From positions 310,001 to 374,000 of the forward strand of contig NZ_FNEZ01000001.1 of the NCBI RefSeq assembly GCF_900100375.1: a DNA stretch of 64,000 nt, read 5' to 3'. Source of the DNA: Flavobacterium noncentrifugens (GTDB taxonomy: Bacteria > Bacteroidota > Bacteroidia > Flavobacteriales > Flavobacteriaceae). Positions 1 to 8,137 of the stretch are shown here, piece by piece. The notes under the pieces were generated by a model, which did not search any database, was not told the origin of the DNA, and worked only from the letters and a program-made list of their open reading frames with translations. The translations under genes and the position numbers were made by a program. The first letter of the stretch is position 1; the number at the start of each line of letters is the position of its first letter.

Positions 1-17
1 GTAATATAATGAAGTTT

Positions 18-248
18 TTATTTTTTCTTTTTGTTCATCCGATACACCGCATAACCGATGCCGCCGACTAAAACATACGGAATCAGCATCAGATAAACGA
101 TGCCGTCATTAACCGCTTCGCCTTTGGATTTATTGCCTTCGGTTTCGAGCGCCGCGCGGCACATCGCACATTGAGCATTTGCTTTTGGAGAAAATAAACA
201 GGGAGCCAAAATCACAAAACTTACCGCAATAAATTTAACAAGCAGCAT
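18..248 (-). CDS. Small exported CxxC membrane protein, unknown function
   Basis: Function not recognised. The 76-residue product has a hydrophobic signal-like N-terminus ending near ANAQ, a CAMC motif at residues 27-30, a short polar stretch, one membrane segment at about residues 50-69 and a lysine tail. It lies just after DUF420 and SCO1 on the same strand, so a role in oxidase or copper/heme maturation is an inference from context only. A longer start at 302 exists, but it lies inside the end of the DUF420 gene and reads through a heptamer repeat. The ATG at 248 puts the signal sequence at the N-terminus and is preferred. Confidence 0.7.
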   Translation of the reverse strand: MLLVKFIAVSFVILAPCLFSPKANAQCAMCRAALETEGNKSKGEAVNDGIVYLMLIPYVLVGGIGYAVYRMNKKKK

Positions 249-251
249 TCT

Positions 252-284
252 GACTTTCGACTTTTGACTTTCGACTTTCGACTT
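252..284. repeat. Heptamer tandem repeat (GACTTTC)
   Basis: About 4.7 copies of a 7-bp unit, GACTTTC or GACTTTT, with one base variant in the second copy. It touches the stop codon of the DUF420 gene and lies just upstream of the preferred start of the small CxxC protein. Confidence 0.85.
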
Positions 285-864
285 AAACATAATAAGGAGC
301 AATCATTAAATAAACCACAACTCCCGTAACAGCGACATACAACCAGATCGGAAACGTAATCCTTGCAATTTTCCTGTGCCTGTCAAACCGCTGTGCCAAT
401 GCCCGGACGTAAGTAACCAATACCAAAGGAACAATAATTATCGAAAGCACGATGTGTGTCAGTAAAATGAAAAGGTACAATCCGCGCGTCCAGCCTACGG
501 TTGCTTTTTCGTTCAAATCCAATAATCCGTCATGGTTCGCATCTCCGAAAACAGCCGAAACTGCGGTCATGTGATATGCAATGTACATGACGAGAAAAGA
601 AAGCGACAATGCAATAGCGGTTGTCATCAATTGTTGATGGCGTTTTTGGTTTCCGTTTTTGATTGAGATTACGCCGGCAATTAAAACAACAGCCGTAATT
701 CCGTTGATCGTGGCGTAAATCGGAGGCAAAAAATTTAATGGCGTTACCTCGATTCCGAAATCCTTAAGCTTGACGCTGAATAAAACCGCAACCGCAACCG
801 GAATAATGATCGAAATGGCAACGATCCATTTATTGTATTTATGTTCTGCAGATTGCTGTTCCAT
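283..864 (-). CDS. DUF420 membrane protein, CtaM-like oxidase maturation factor
   Basis: A 193-residue protein with about five membrane segments (roughly residues 13-33, 45-67, 82-103, 127-152 and 168-190) and conserved histidines in them (YHMT, LTHIVLS), as in the DUF420 family. Family members such as CtaM/YozB are needed for aa3-type oxidase function in Firmicutes. The start at 864 overlaps the SCO1 stop as TAATG, which indicates translational coupling; the reading frame stays open further upstream but lacks a credible start. Residues 108-119 form an EF-hand-like loop (DANHDGLLDLNE) between segments 3 and 4. The family call is firm; the role in this organism is inferred from neighbours. Confidence 0.85.
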   Translation of the reverse strand: MEQQSAEHKYNKWIVAISIIIPVAVAVLFSVKLKDFGIEVTPLNFLPPIYATINGITAVVLIAGVISIKNGNQKRHQQLMTTAIALSLSFLVMYIAYHMTAVSAVFGDANHDGLLDLNEKATVGWTRGLYLFILLTHIVLSIIIVPLVLVTYVRALAQRFDRHRKIARITFPIWLYVAVTGVVVYLMIAPYYV

Positions 865-1550
865 TATTCTTCGAGTAAAATTGCGATGTCCTGCTGAATG
901 GCCTTTACGCCTTCTTTTTCGATGCCGTCGTAATATAAAATCGGGTTTCCTGATGTATCTCTTCTGCAACGGATGTTTCCCTTTTTATCCACTAAAGCAA
1001 ATAAACCTGAATGCTCAAATCCGCCGTTTACTTTAGCATTTTCGCCTGCATATTGGTTGAAGCCTTTGTTGGCAATATCATAAATGTAGGCTTTGTCGCC
1101 AGTCAGAAAATGCCAGTTTGAAGATTTTACGCCCAATAAATCGGCGTGGGATTTTAAAACGGCTGGCGTGTCATTTTCCGGATTGATGGTAATCGATACC
1201 TGACCAAAATTCGGGTTTCCAAAGAATTTATTCTGGATGTCGATCATGTTCATGTTCATCTTCGGGCAGATGGATGGGCAGGTTGTGAAGAAAAATTCCA
1301 ATACATAAACCTTTCCGGCATAATCAGCGTTTGTGATCGTTTTGTTGTTCTGGTCGGTCAGCTGGAATTTCGGAGCGGGCTTTATCGTTAGCAATTTTGC
1401 GTCGGATTTTCCATTGTTTGAAATGTTGTCCAATCGATCGCCTTTGACGATGTCGTTTCCTTTCACGCGTTCGATGATCTTCGGAACGGCATAAATTCCG
1501 AAAATCAAAATGACCAGTGAAATTCCGATGTATGATTTATTTTTAAGCAT
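864..1550 (-). CDS. SCO1/SenC family copper chaperone
   Basis: A 228-residue thioredoxin-fold protein with an N-terminal membrane anchor (residues 7-24), the copper-binding CPSIC motif (Cys91, Cys95) and the distal ligand histidine in FEHSG (His180). These are the three copper ligands of the Sco family, which delivers or reduces copper for the CuA site of cytochrome c oxidase subunit II in the periplasm. It is followed by DUF420 with overlapping stop and start, and preceded 3 bp away by a Sco-like paralogue that lacks the ligands. The oxidase subunit II is encoded about 33 kb away in this window. Confidence 0.93.
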   Translation of the reverse strand: MLKNKSYIGISLVILIFGIYAVPKIIERVKGNDIVKGDRLDNISNNGKSDAKLLTIKPAPKFQLTDQNNKTITNADYAGKVYVLEFFFTTCPSICPKMNMNMIDIQNKFFGNPNFGQVSITINPENDTPAVLKSHADLLGVKSSNWHFLTGDKAYIYDIANKGFNQYAGENAKVNGGFEHSGLFALVDKKGNIRCRRDTSGNPILYYDGIEKEGVKAIQQDIAILLEE

Positions 1551-1553
1551 GTT

Positions 1554-2204
1554 TTAGTCTTTAAATTCCTGTTTGGTTGCGTTGTGGTTCTTTTTGAGTG
1601 CCGCGCGGTATTCGTATAATACGATCTTGAAATCGTCGAGCATTTGGTTGCTCAGATCTGCAGGATGAAACGTACTGTAAGCATCTTTGTAATCCTCTTT
1701 GCCATTTCTTCCGCGAAGGTTCCTTTCCTTATCGATAATCACGACGTTTTCGGTTCCGAGGTCTTTATTGAGGTTTTCCCTGAGTTTGAGTTTGGAATAA
1801 TAATTTGAAATTTCCTCGGGCTTGGCAAAGATGAAATGCCATTGGCTCATATCGGTCGTAGCTCCGAGGGCATCTACAATTTTCTGCGCGTCCTGTTCTT
1901 TTCCAACAGGACAAATCATGACAAATTGCAAATCGTTAAACGTATGGTATTGCTGGTAAATTTTCTCGTTAAGGTTGAAAAGGTTGCCGCGGTTTTTCAT
2001 CAGGTCGAATCCGCCAAAGCCTAAAATTGTAATTTTATCGTCAAGGGAAACTTTCTCGTTTTTAAGTGAATGCCAATCCCCGAAATCAGGTACTTTCTTG
2101 GTAACAATAGGCAAATGCGTGAATCCGTTGACTCCGGTTGCAAAAAAAAGATACGCGCCAATTGGAAGAATGAAAAGCACAAAAAGAACGATATTTTTTT
2201 TCAT
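1554..2204 (-). CDS. Sco-like thioredoxin-fold protein without copper ligands
   Basis: A 216-residue protein with an N-terminal membrane anchor. It parallels the neighbouring SCO1 in several places: an SQWHF segment like SNWHF, and an IDKERNLRGRNG strand like VDKKGNIRCRRD. The CxxxC motif is missing, and the only cysteine seen is in MICPVG. It is probably a diverged Sco paralogue working with SCO1 in oxidase assembly; that role is inference. The start at 2204 is chosen because an upstream ATG at 2231 falls inside the probable -7 element. Confidence 0.7.
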   Translation of the reverse strand: MKKNIVLFVLFILPIGAYLFFATGVNGFTHLPIVTKKVPDFGDWHSLKNEKVSLDDKITILGFGGFDLMKNRGNLFNLNEKIYQQYHTFNDLQFVMICPVGKEQDAQKIVDALGATTDMSQWHFIFAKPEEISNYYSKLKLRENLNKDLGTENVVIIDKERNLRGRNGKEDYKDAYSTFHPADLSNQMLDDFKIVLYEYRAALKKNHNATKQEFKD

Positions 2205-2228
2205 TGGAAGGAAAGCATTATTGCGGTA

Positions 2229-2236
2229 CAAAAATA
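2229..2236 (-). promoter_or_regulatory. Candidate -7 element TATTTTTG
   Basis: Matches the flavobacterial TAnnTTTG consensus, 24 bp before the chosen start of the Sco-like gene. No clear TTG -33 element is seen because the region upstream is the terminator stem of the preceding operon. Confidence 0.4.
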
Positions 2237-2266
2237 AAAAAAGACGGTGTAATACCGTCTTTTTTT
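2236..2266. terminator. Bidirectional rho-independent terminator
   Basis: Perfect 13-bp inverted repeat (arms 2236-2248 and 2254-2266, loop of 5) with A/T tracts at both ends. It follows the subunit IV gene and separates the heme/oxidase subunit genes from the Sco genes. Confidence 0.9.
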
Positions 2267-2282
2267 GTGAATTAATATGCTG

Positions 2283-2642
2283 TTAAAAATTCCATTTTAT
2301 CGTGGCATTTTTAAAAACCTCATAAATATAATCTGCTTCCACCAAAAGGATGAAGAGTAAATACAAAACCAGGAAAATAATCGGAGCAACAACCGTCCAG
2401 CGCAGGCTTGCTTTTTCGCCTTCCATGTGCATGAACGCCCAAACGATGTAATATGCTTTAACCAAAGTAAGAATAATGAAAAGCCAGTTCAGCAAATTCA
2501 TGCTCAGGAAATTGTTCATGTGAAGAACGTCCGGCTTCACAATACCCATCGCTACTTCAAAGGTCGTAATGACTGAAAGGATTGCGAAAACCTTCCAGAT
2601 TCTTCCAAGATTTGATACGTGTTCGTGCTTATCGTGTGACAT
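2283..2642 (-). CDS. Cytochrome c oxidase subunit IV family protein
   Basis: A 119-residue protein with three predicted membrane helices, a short His-containing N-terminus (MSHDKHEH) and the FMHMEGEK segment typical of bacterial caa3/bo3 subunit IV (CyoD/CtaF). It is the last gene of a leftward run: heme O synthase, two subunit III genes, then this gene, followed directly by a terminator. It is a structural subunit of the inner-membrane terminal oxidase, whose subunits I and II are encoded at 31.8-34.8 kb. Confidence 0.88.
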   Translation of the reverse strand: MSHDKHEHVSNLGRIWKVFAILSVITTFEVAMGIVKPDVLHMNNFLSMNLLNWLFIILTLVKAYYIVWAFMHMEGEKASLRWTVVAPIIFLVLYLLFILLVEADYIYEVFKNATIKWNF

Positions 2643-2660
2643 AATAATAATTTTTGAAAA

Positions 2661-3692
2661 TTAAACCAAGTAGAAGAATGTAAATACAAATACCCAAACC
2701 AGATCGACAAAGTGCCAGTACAAACCAACTTTCTCTACCATTTCGTAGCTTTTTCTTTTCTCGTACGTTCCTAAGATTACGTTGAAGAAAATGATGATGT
2801 TGATGATGACTCCTGAAAATACGTGGAAACCGTGGAAACCGGTAATAAAGAAGAAGAAATCAGCAAACAATTTGCTTCCGTATTCGTTTCTTGTCAGGTT
2901 TGCACCTTCTACAACCAAATGTGCATTTTCCAATCTCAACGCAGATTCTTCCCTTGTTAAAACCGTTTTATGTTTGTGGTGGCTTAAAGTGTGGTCTACT
3001 TTAGTATCTTTTTTCGCAGCAGCATCATCTTTATAAATAGTCTCTATACGAACACGAACATTTGGATGCGTTTTAAAACCTTCCTGCACTTCAGCAACTG
3101 AATAGGTTGGAAGCGAACTTTCTTCCATGAACCATTTTCCTTGGCTGCGTGTCAATTGTGTTCTTTCTTCCGGAAGTTTGGCAGCAAAATCTTCCAATTT
3201 TACTCTTTTTCCAGTCGTCGCATCAACGAATTGTAGCAAGCTTCCGCCTTTGGTTTCTACTGCGCCATATTCCCCTTTGATAAAGTTTTTCCATTCCCAG
3301 GCTTGTGAGCCTACGAAGATCAAACCTCCAATAATCGTTAAGAACATGTAGAAAGCGACTTTTGCTTTGTTCAAATGGTGTCCGGCATCAACCGCCAAAA
3401 CCATAGTTACAGAAGAGAAAATCAGGATGAAAGTCATTAATGCCACATAATACATTGGCGCTTCAACACCGTGCATAAATGGAAAGTGGGTAAATACTTC
3501 ATCCGGCAACGGCCAGGTTTCAATAAATTTGAATCTAGAAAATCCGTAAGCCGCAAGGAATCCTGAAAAGGTCAGTGCATCCGATACGATGAAAAACCAC
3601 ATCATCAGTTTTCCATAACTCGCCCCTAATGGCTCGTTTCCGCCGCCCCAGGTTTTTTCTCCAGTGTTTGCAGTTGTAACTGTCGCTCCCAT
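2661..3692 (-). CDS. ctaE: Cytochrome c oxidase subunit III, long form
   Basis: Heme-copper oxidase subunit III family: helices around residues 30-50, 80-100, 112-130, 277-305 and 325-343, and a FHGFHVFSG segment. At 343 residues it is far longer than the neighbouring 195-residue homologue. A hydrophilic insertion of about 130 residues (140-272), rich in charged residues and with a LSHHKHK patch, sits between two membrane helices. The insertion is in frame, so it is not an assembly break. Subunit III stabilises the oxidase core and its proton uptake in the inner membrane. Confidence 0.88.
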   Translation of the reverse strand: MGATVTTANTGEKTWGGGNEPLGASYGKLMMWFFIVSDALTFSGFLAAYGFSRFKFIETWPLPDEVFTHFPFMHGVEAPMYYVALMTFILIFSSVTMVLAVDAGHHLNKAKVAFYMFLTIIGGLIFVGSQAWEWKNFIKGEYGAVETKGGSLLQFVDATTGKRVKLEDFAAKLPEERTQLTRSQGKWFMEESSLPTYSVAEVQEGFKTHPNVRVRIETIYKDDAAAKKDTKVDHTLSHHKHKTVLTREESALRLENAHLVVEGANLTRNEYGSKLFADFFFFITGFHGFHVFSGVIINIIIFFNVILGTYEKRKSYEMVEKVGLYWHFVDLVWVFVFTFFYLV

Positions 3693-3734
3693 AAAAGTTA
3701 TTCGTTAAAAAGTTCCCAAATTTACGTTTTTTTC

Positions 3735-4322
3735 TTATTTAAAGAAATATAAAAATAAAAACAAATACACCCACAATACATCGAGAAAATGCCAATACAT
3801 GGCACCTAGCTCTATTCCAAGGGTTTGAGATGAATTGTATTTTTGTTTAAAATGATTATAAATTATAATTAAAAGCGAAATCAATCCTCCGGTAAGGTGC
3901 GCCAGGTGCGTAACCGTTACCACGTAAAGGAAAGTGGTCGTAATCGTGCTTTCGCTGCCGGTGAAATAATAGCCACTTTCGACGATCTGGCCAAAACCAA
4001 CAAATTGTAAAACCACAAATAAAATTCCCAACGCTAAAGTAGCCAAAAGAAATGAAGTAGTCGCGCTTCTGTTGTCTTTTTGTATCGATTTTTTTGCCAG
4101 ATGAAACGTAATGCTGCAGCAGATAATTACCAAAGTGCTTGCAAAAAATGCGCTCGGCATCTGAAAATCCTTCAACCAGTCGGCTCTTGATTTGCTCACG
4201 ACAAAGGCGCTCGTGAGTCCGGCAAACATCATCGTCATGCTCACCATCGCAAACAGCAGAATCAGTTTTGCCGATCTCGCGCTTCTGGCTTTATGTTCTT
4301 CCAAAGTCATTGTCATACTCAT
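3735..4322 (-). CDS. Cytochrome c oxidase subunit III, short form
   Basis: A 195-residue protein with five predicted membrane helices and the family features VTHLAHLTGG and MYWHFLDVLWVYLF. It lies 6 bp downstream of heme O synthase and 42 bp upstream of the long subunit III, so two homologous genes sit in tandem in one transcription unit. Both may enter one complex, or be used alternatively; the sequence does not decide. Several close ATG codons (MSMTMT) make the exact start uncertain by a few residues. Confidence 0.88.
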   Translation of the reverse strand: MSMTMTLEEHKARSARSAKLILLFAMVSMTMMFAGLTSAFVVSKSRADWLKDFQMPSAFFASTLVIICCSITFHLAKKSIQKDNRSATTSFLLATLALGILFVVLQFVGFGQIVESGYYFTGSESTITTTFLYVVTVTHLAHLTGGLISLLIIIYNHFKQKYNSSQTLGIELGAMYWHFLDVLWVYLFLFLYFFK

Positions 4323-4328
4323 GTTTTT

Positions 4329-5243
4329 TTATCTTAAAAATTTATCTATAATGTAAACGATCTGTAAGAGGCTGATATATGAAACACTAACCAACATCAA
4401 CGTACGTGCGGCTTTTGGCGTTCTCAATTTGTATAATTTAACCGCATATACCAACATCCAAAGCCCGAGCAAAAATACGATTCCGGCAGAAACTATCGAA
4501 ATGTGCAGTTTTCCCGTATAACCCAAAACAGGCAGCAAAGAAGCGATAATCAGCCAAATGGTATATAAAATCACCTGCAACGCGGTCGATTTGTCTTTTT
4601 TTCCCGAAGGCAGCATAAAAAACCCGGCCTTTTCATAATCGTCGTATAAAAACCAGCCAATCGCCCAAAAGTGTGGAAACTGCCAAAAAAACTGAATTAA
4701 AAACAATGTTCCGGCCTCAATGCCAAAATCGCCTGTCGCAGCAACCCAGCCCAGCATAAACGGAATCGCACCCGGAAAAGCGCCCACAAAAACCGACAAA
4801 GGCGTCAGCGTTTTCAGCGGCGTATACACACTCGTGTAAAGAAAAATGGAAATCGCGCCAAACATGGCTGTTTTCGGATTGATCAGATATAAAAGGATTA
4901 ATCCGATGATCGTGAGCAAACTCGCCACGAACAGCGCCATATTGGGTGACATTCTGCCCGAAGGCACAGGCCTGTTTTTCGTGCGGTCCATCAATTTGTC
5001 AAGGTCTTTTTCAATCACCTGATTGTAGGCATTTGATGCGCCAACCATGCAATAGCCGCCAACAGTCAGCATCAATAAAACCGTCCATGAGAAAGGGTGC
5101 GCTTCATCAAAACCGAGCAAATAACCCGCAATCGACGAAAACAAAACGCTTACCGCCAATCCGGCCTTGGTGATTTCTTTAAAATCGGTAAAAACGGATT
5201 TGATGGAAAATGGGTTTGCCGTTGCGTTCAATGCGGTTTTCAT
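4329..5243 (-). CDS. ctaB: Protoheme IX farnesyltransferase (heme O synthase)
   Basis: A UbiA-superfamily prenyltransferase of 304 residues with multiple membrane helices. The first Asp-rich motif is seen in NAYNQVIEKDLDKLMDRT and the YTPLKT segment follows later, both diagnostic of CyoE/CtaB. It converts heme B and farnesyl diphosphate to heme O, the precursor of heme A for the aa3 oxidase. It is the first gene of the subunit III/III/IV run. The 101 bp upstream hold a 13-bp direct repeat (CACAAAAAAGCAG, twice) but no clear promoter. Confidence 0.95.
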   Translation of the reverse strand: MKTALNATANPFSIKSVFTDFKEITKAGLAVSVLFSSIAGYLLGFDEAHPFSWTVLLMLTVGGYCMVGASNAYNQVIEKDLDKLMDRTKNRPVPSGRMSPNMALFVASLLTIIGLILLYLINPKTAMFGAISIFLYTSVYTPLKTLTPLSVFVGAFPGAIPFMLGWVAATGDFGIEAGTLFLIQFFWQFPHFWAIGWFLYDDYEKAGFFMLPSGKKDKSTALQVILYTIWLIIASLLPVLGYTGKLHISIVSAGIVFLLGLWMLVYAVKLYKLRTPKAARTLMLVSVSYISLLQIVYIIDKFLR

Positions 5244-5344
5244 TAGCGGTTCTAAAACTCGCGCAAAGATACTGGTAAAGTCAGTAAATCACAAAAAAGC
5301 AGTCACAAAAAAGCAGGCGATTTTAAAAAAGGTTACAGCAAATT

Positions 5345-5932
5345 TTATCGTGCGTCTTTGACTACAATTGTATTCGAAAATTTATCGTGAAATCCGCTCT
5401 TTGCAAACAAATACGAAAAATTATCAAAAGGAATCAACCTGCAAATGGTTCGAATGAAAATATCTTTCTTAGAGGGTTTTGTTCCATCGGTCATCAAAAC
5501 AGTTGTCCGGGTCATCATTTTTGCAAATGTTTTCTGGAAATGGTATTCCATAAAGCCATAATAAAAAAACGGCCAGCCAAACAAAAGCGTCCAGGAAACA
5601 ATTCCGTTGCCTAAGCCGCTAAAGCGAAAAAACGTGATCATATTAACGAAAAAGAAAAATACGAAAAAGAATATCACGGAATCAATCACACAATTCGCAA
5701 ATCTCGTTGCGCTACTGGCCCAAACCGCCTCTAAACTGTCTGACTCTGCTTTAGCTTTGGTGAATTTTTTAGCAACCGCTTCCATTTTTACGGTGTCGAT
5801 ATTCCGGAAAGAAATTTCTGCAATAGCTGCTTCCAGTGCTTCGGCTTGGTACTTATTTTTATCGACGGTGACGATTTCGATCAATTCCTCATTAGTCTTG
5901 TCTGCCATTACTTTTGTAAACTGGTTCTTCAT
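5345..5932 (-). CDS. RDD family membrane protein
   Basis: A 195-residue protein. The first 65 residues are soluble and helical, followed by an RDD-type domain: an ATRFANCVID segment, two membrane helices, then the MMTRTTVLMTDG and RTICRLIPFD segments that carry the family's conserved charged residues. RDD proteins have been linked to ion or solute transport, but the function here is unknown. It lies between remB and ctaB on the same strand. A second possible start at 5908 (MADKTNEEL) would remove eight residues. Confidence 0.8.
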   Translation of the reverse strand: MKNQFTKVMADKTNEELIEIVTVDKNKYQAEALEAAIAEISFRNIDTVKMEAVAKKFTKAKAESDSLEAVWASSATRFANCVIDSVIFFFVFFFFVNMITFFRFSGLGNGIVSWTLLFGWPFFYYGFMEYHFQKTFAKMMTRTTVLMTDGTKPSKKDIFIRTICRLIPFDNFSYLFAKSGFHDKFSNTIVVKDAR

Positions 5933-5962
5933 CGTTAGTACATATTTAGATTAGTTTAAATT

Positions 5963-8119
5963 CTAATAATCAAAATACCAGTTAAAAATATCCGATCTTA
6001 CCCCGAAAGAAAACCACGTCGTACTTTCCTTAAAAGTCGTCAAAGTATTCTGCGTTGGATCAAAATTCCTGTAGATCAGCCCGGCAAAAACTTTTAAGTT
6101 TGTCGAAGGATTTACAAGATAGCCCGCCTGAATATCGGCAATGAAAATTGTCGTTTTATTTCCCTGGCCGATTTTCACGCCTTTTTCGCGAGCACGCTGT
6201 TCGTCATAATCGCGGTAAATATTCCCGCCGTAATTCAGCGAATCGGTTGCGGTATTGAAATCAAGGCCGCGCGTTCCGAAAGTCACTTTGGCATCGGCAA
6301 AATAACGGCCTTGGTGGTAACGTGCAATCGCAATGACTTCACTGAAATTTCCGCCCCATTGGTGCCCGAGGCTTTGGTTCGTATGTCCGTAATTCGTCAA
6401 CGGATCGCTGTGCGAATACACATAAGGGCGCACGCGGTTGTATTCTGCCTGAAGCAATAAATGATCAATATTGAACGCATTGAAATATTTCAATCCAACC
6501 TGATAGCCCAATTTATTTTTCCAGCTTTTTTCGCCTCCAAAAATATCATCTGATGAAAATTCGTCAATTAAAAGTTGCCCATAAGCATTGAACTGGTTGG
6601 TGACTTTATATTTTCCAGTCAGCCCCAGAAGCGCGTTTCCTGCTTTTGAAGACGATGCAAACTCGACTGATCTGTAAAAAATAATCGGGTTCACAAAACT
6701 GAAATCGAAACCGCGGTTGTTTAAATTTGCCCAAACCACCGATTCAAAAAGCCCGATGTTCAGCCTTTTTGTTGCGTTCCAGCTCAAGTAGTGGTTTGCC
6801 ATGTATTTTGTCGCATAAACACCTCGTTCATCAGTGACATCGTCGCGCACATCTTTCAGGAACATATATGTGTTGGTATATTTAATCTTCCAAAAATTGG
6901 TATTGATCTTAAAATATGGATACGGACTCACGCCATCGGTCGTAAGCAGCGAACGGTAACCGTCGCCAATGAAATTCCTTCCGTAACCCAACTGCAAATC
7001 AAAGGTTTTGTTTGGCGTGTATGTAATGTTGGCTTCAGCCATCGGCATGTCAAAAGCATCGGTTTTGAACCTTTTTGCAATTCCAATTCCCGGAATTACC
7101 GCAGGATTTCCTCCTGCTGGCGCAATCGATTCTGAATAGCGGTTGTAGTAATCGGCAAAACGGCCCTGGCTTTCGTAGATCGTGGTCGTGAAATTGATCT
7201 GTTCGCCCAATCCACCTTGAATTTGCAATCCGCGAGTATTGATGTACGTGTTTTGTGATTTTTCGCCACTGGCTTTTCCAACTTGTAGATCAAGGATTGG
7301 GTTCATAGTAAACCAATAGCCTTCGCCCTGGATCTGTACAAGGTTTTCGTTCCATAATTTGCGTCCGAACCAGCTGGTTTTAGCTTTCATCAGATTTTCA
7401 TTCGCTTTGCGCAAATCGTAATATTTCGAAACTTCAGCGTAAGTATAAGGTTTCGAAGCCGTGTGGTTGTTGGCTCCAACCTGGTTCATCGCATCATCAA
7501 ACTGCGCGTACAAACTGTGTGAAAACGGAATGTTCAGGTGGCTGTCGAATTTTGGCTCGTTGAATTTGTGATAGACAATGCTATCATATTCCGCGAGTTC
7601 TTTGCTCCTGTCTTTAATTAATTTTTTCTTGTCTTCTTTCGCATAATTTTTTGCTTGTGCGGCTTTTAAAGTTTCGGCTTCCTGTGCTTTTTCCGCAACA
7701 AGATCGGCGGCACTTTTTAACGGGATTGCAATTTTAATCGTGTATTTCGAATAAGTAGGCGTGCCGTTGTAAGTGGGCGGCGCTATTTTAGGAAACTGAG
7801 CAAAAACCCTTTTCGCTTCTGCAATCAATTCCTGCTCGGAAGCATCTGCATACAAAGTTTTAAAATTCCCTTTATCATCGACCTCGAATAAAACAGAGAC
7901 ATTGCCTTTAAAACCATTTTGCTGCAGCTTTTCTGGCACTTTAAAAGTATTGAAAACCAAATCCTGCACATGGTTGTAGAAACAATCTGCAAGCGCATCG
8001 CCGTTCTGGCTTTCACAATCCGGGAATACCGGGAATTTCTCCAGCGCATTGTTGAAAACCTGTGCTTTGGCCGCAAATGACACAGCAATCAAGAACAAAA
8101 ATAAAAAGTGCTTTTTCAT
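5963..8119 (-). CDS. remB: RemB-like gliding motility outer-membrane protein
   Basis: A 718-residue protein with a signal peptide (cleavage near KAQ, residue 20). Residues 45-134 resemble a TonB C-terminal domain: GNVSVLFEVDDKGN, then EAKRVFAQFPK, then KYTIKIAIPL. From about residue 225 to the C-terminus, alternating aromatic strands suggest a large outer-membrane beta-barrel of the Wzi/capsule-assembly type. The gene order sprA, gcvH, vanZ, deoC, then this gene matches my memory of the F. johnsoniae locus containing RemB, a protein implicated in gliding. The name rests on that synteny and the overall shape, not on a search. Confidence 0.75.
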   Translation of the reverse strand: MKKHFLFLFLIAVSFAAKAQVFNNALEKFPVFPDCESQNGDALADCFYNHVQDLVFNTFKVPEKLQQNGFKGNVSVLFEVDDKGNFKTLYADASEQELIAEAKRVFAQFPKIAPPTYNGTPTYSKYTIKIAIPLKSAADLVAEKAQEAETLKAAQAKNYAKEDKKKLIKDRSKELAEYDSIVYHKFNEPKFDSHLNIPFSHSLYAQFDDAMNQVGANNHTASKPYTYAEVSKYYDLRKANENLMKAKTSWFGRKLWNENLVQIQGEGYWFTMNPILDLQVGKASGEKSQNTYINTRGLQIQGGLGEQINFTTTIYESQGRFADYYNRYSESIAPAGGNPAVIPGIGIAKRFKTDAFDMPMAEANITYTPNKTFDLQLGYGRNFIGDGYRSLLTTDGVSPYPYFKINTNFWKIKYTNTYMFLKDVRDDVTDERGVYATKYMANHYLSWNATKRLNIGLFESVVWANLNNRGFDFSFVNPIIFYRSVEFASSSKAGNALLGLTGKYKVTNQFNAYGQLLIDEFSSDDIFGGEKSWKNKLGYQVGLKYFNAFNIDHLLLQAEYNRVRPYVYSHSDPLTNYGHTNQSLGHQWGGNFSEVIAIARYHQGRYFADAKVTFGTRGLDFNTATDSLNYGGNIYRDYDEQRAREKGVKIGQGNKTTIFIADIQAGYLVNPSTNLKVFAGLIYRNFDPTQNTLTTFKESTTWFSFGVRSDIFNWYFDY

Positions 8120-8137
8120 ATATTTTTAACGAGTGAA

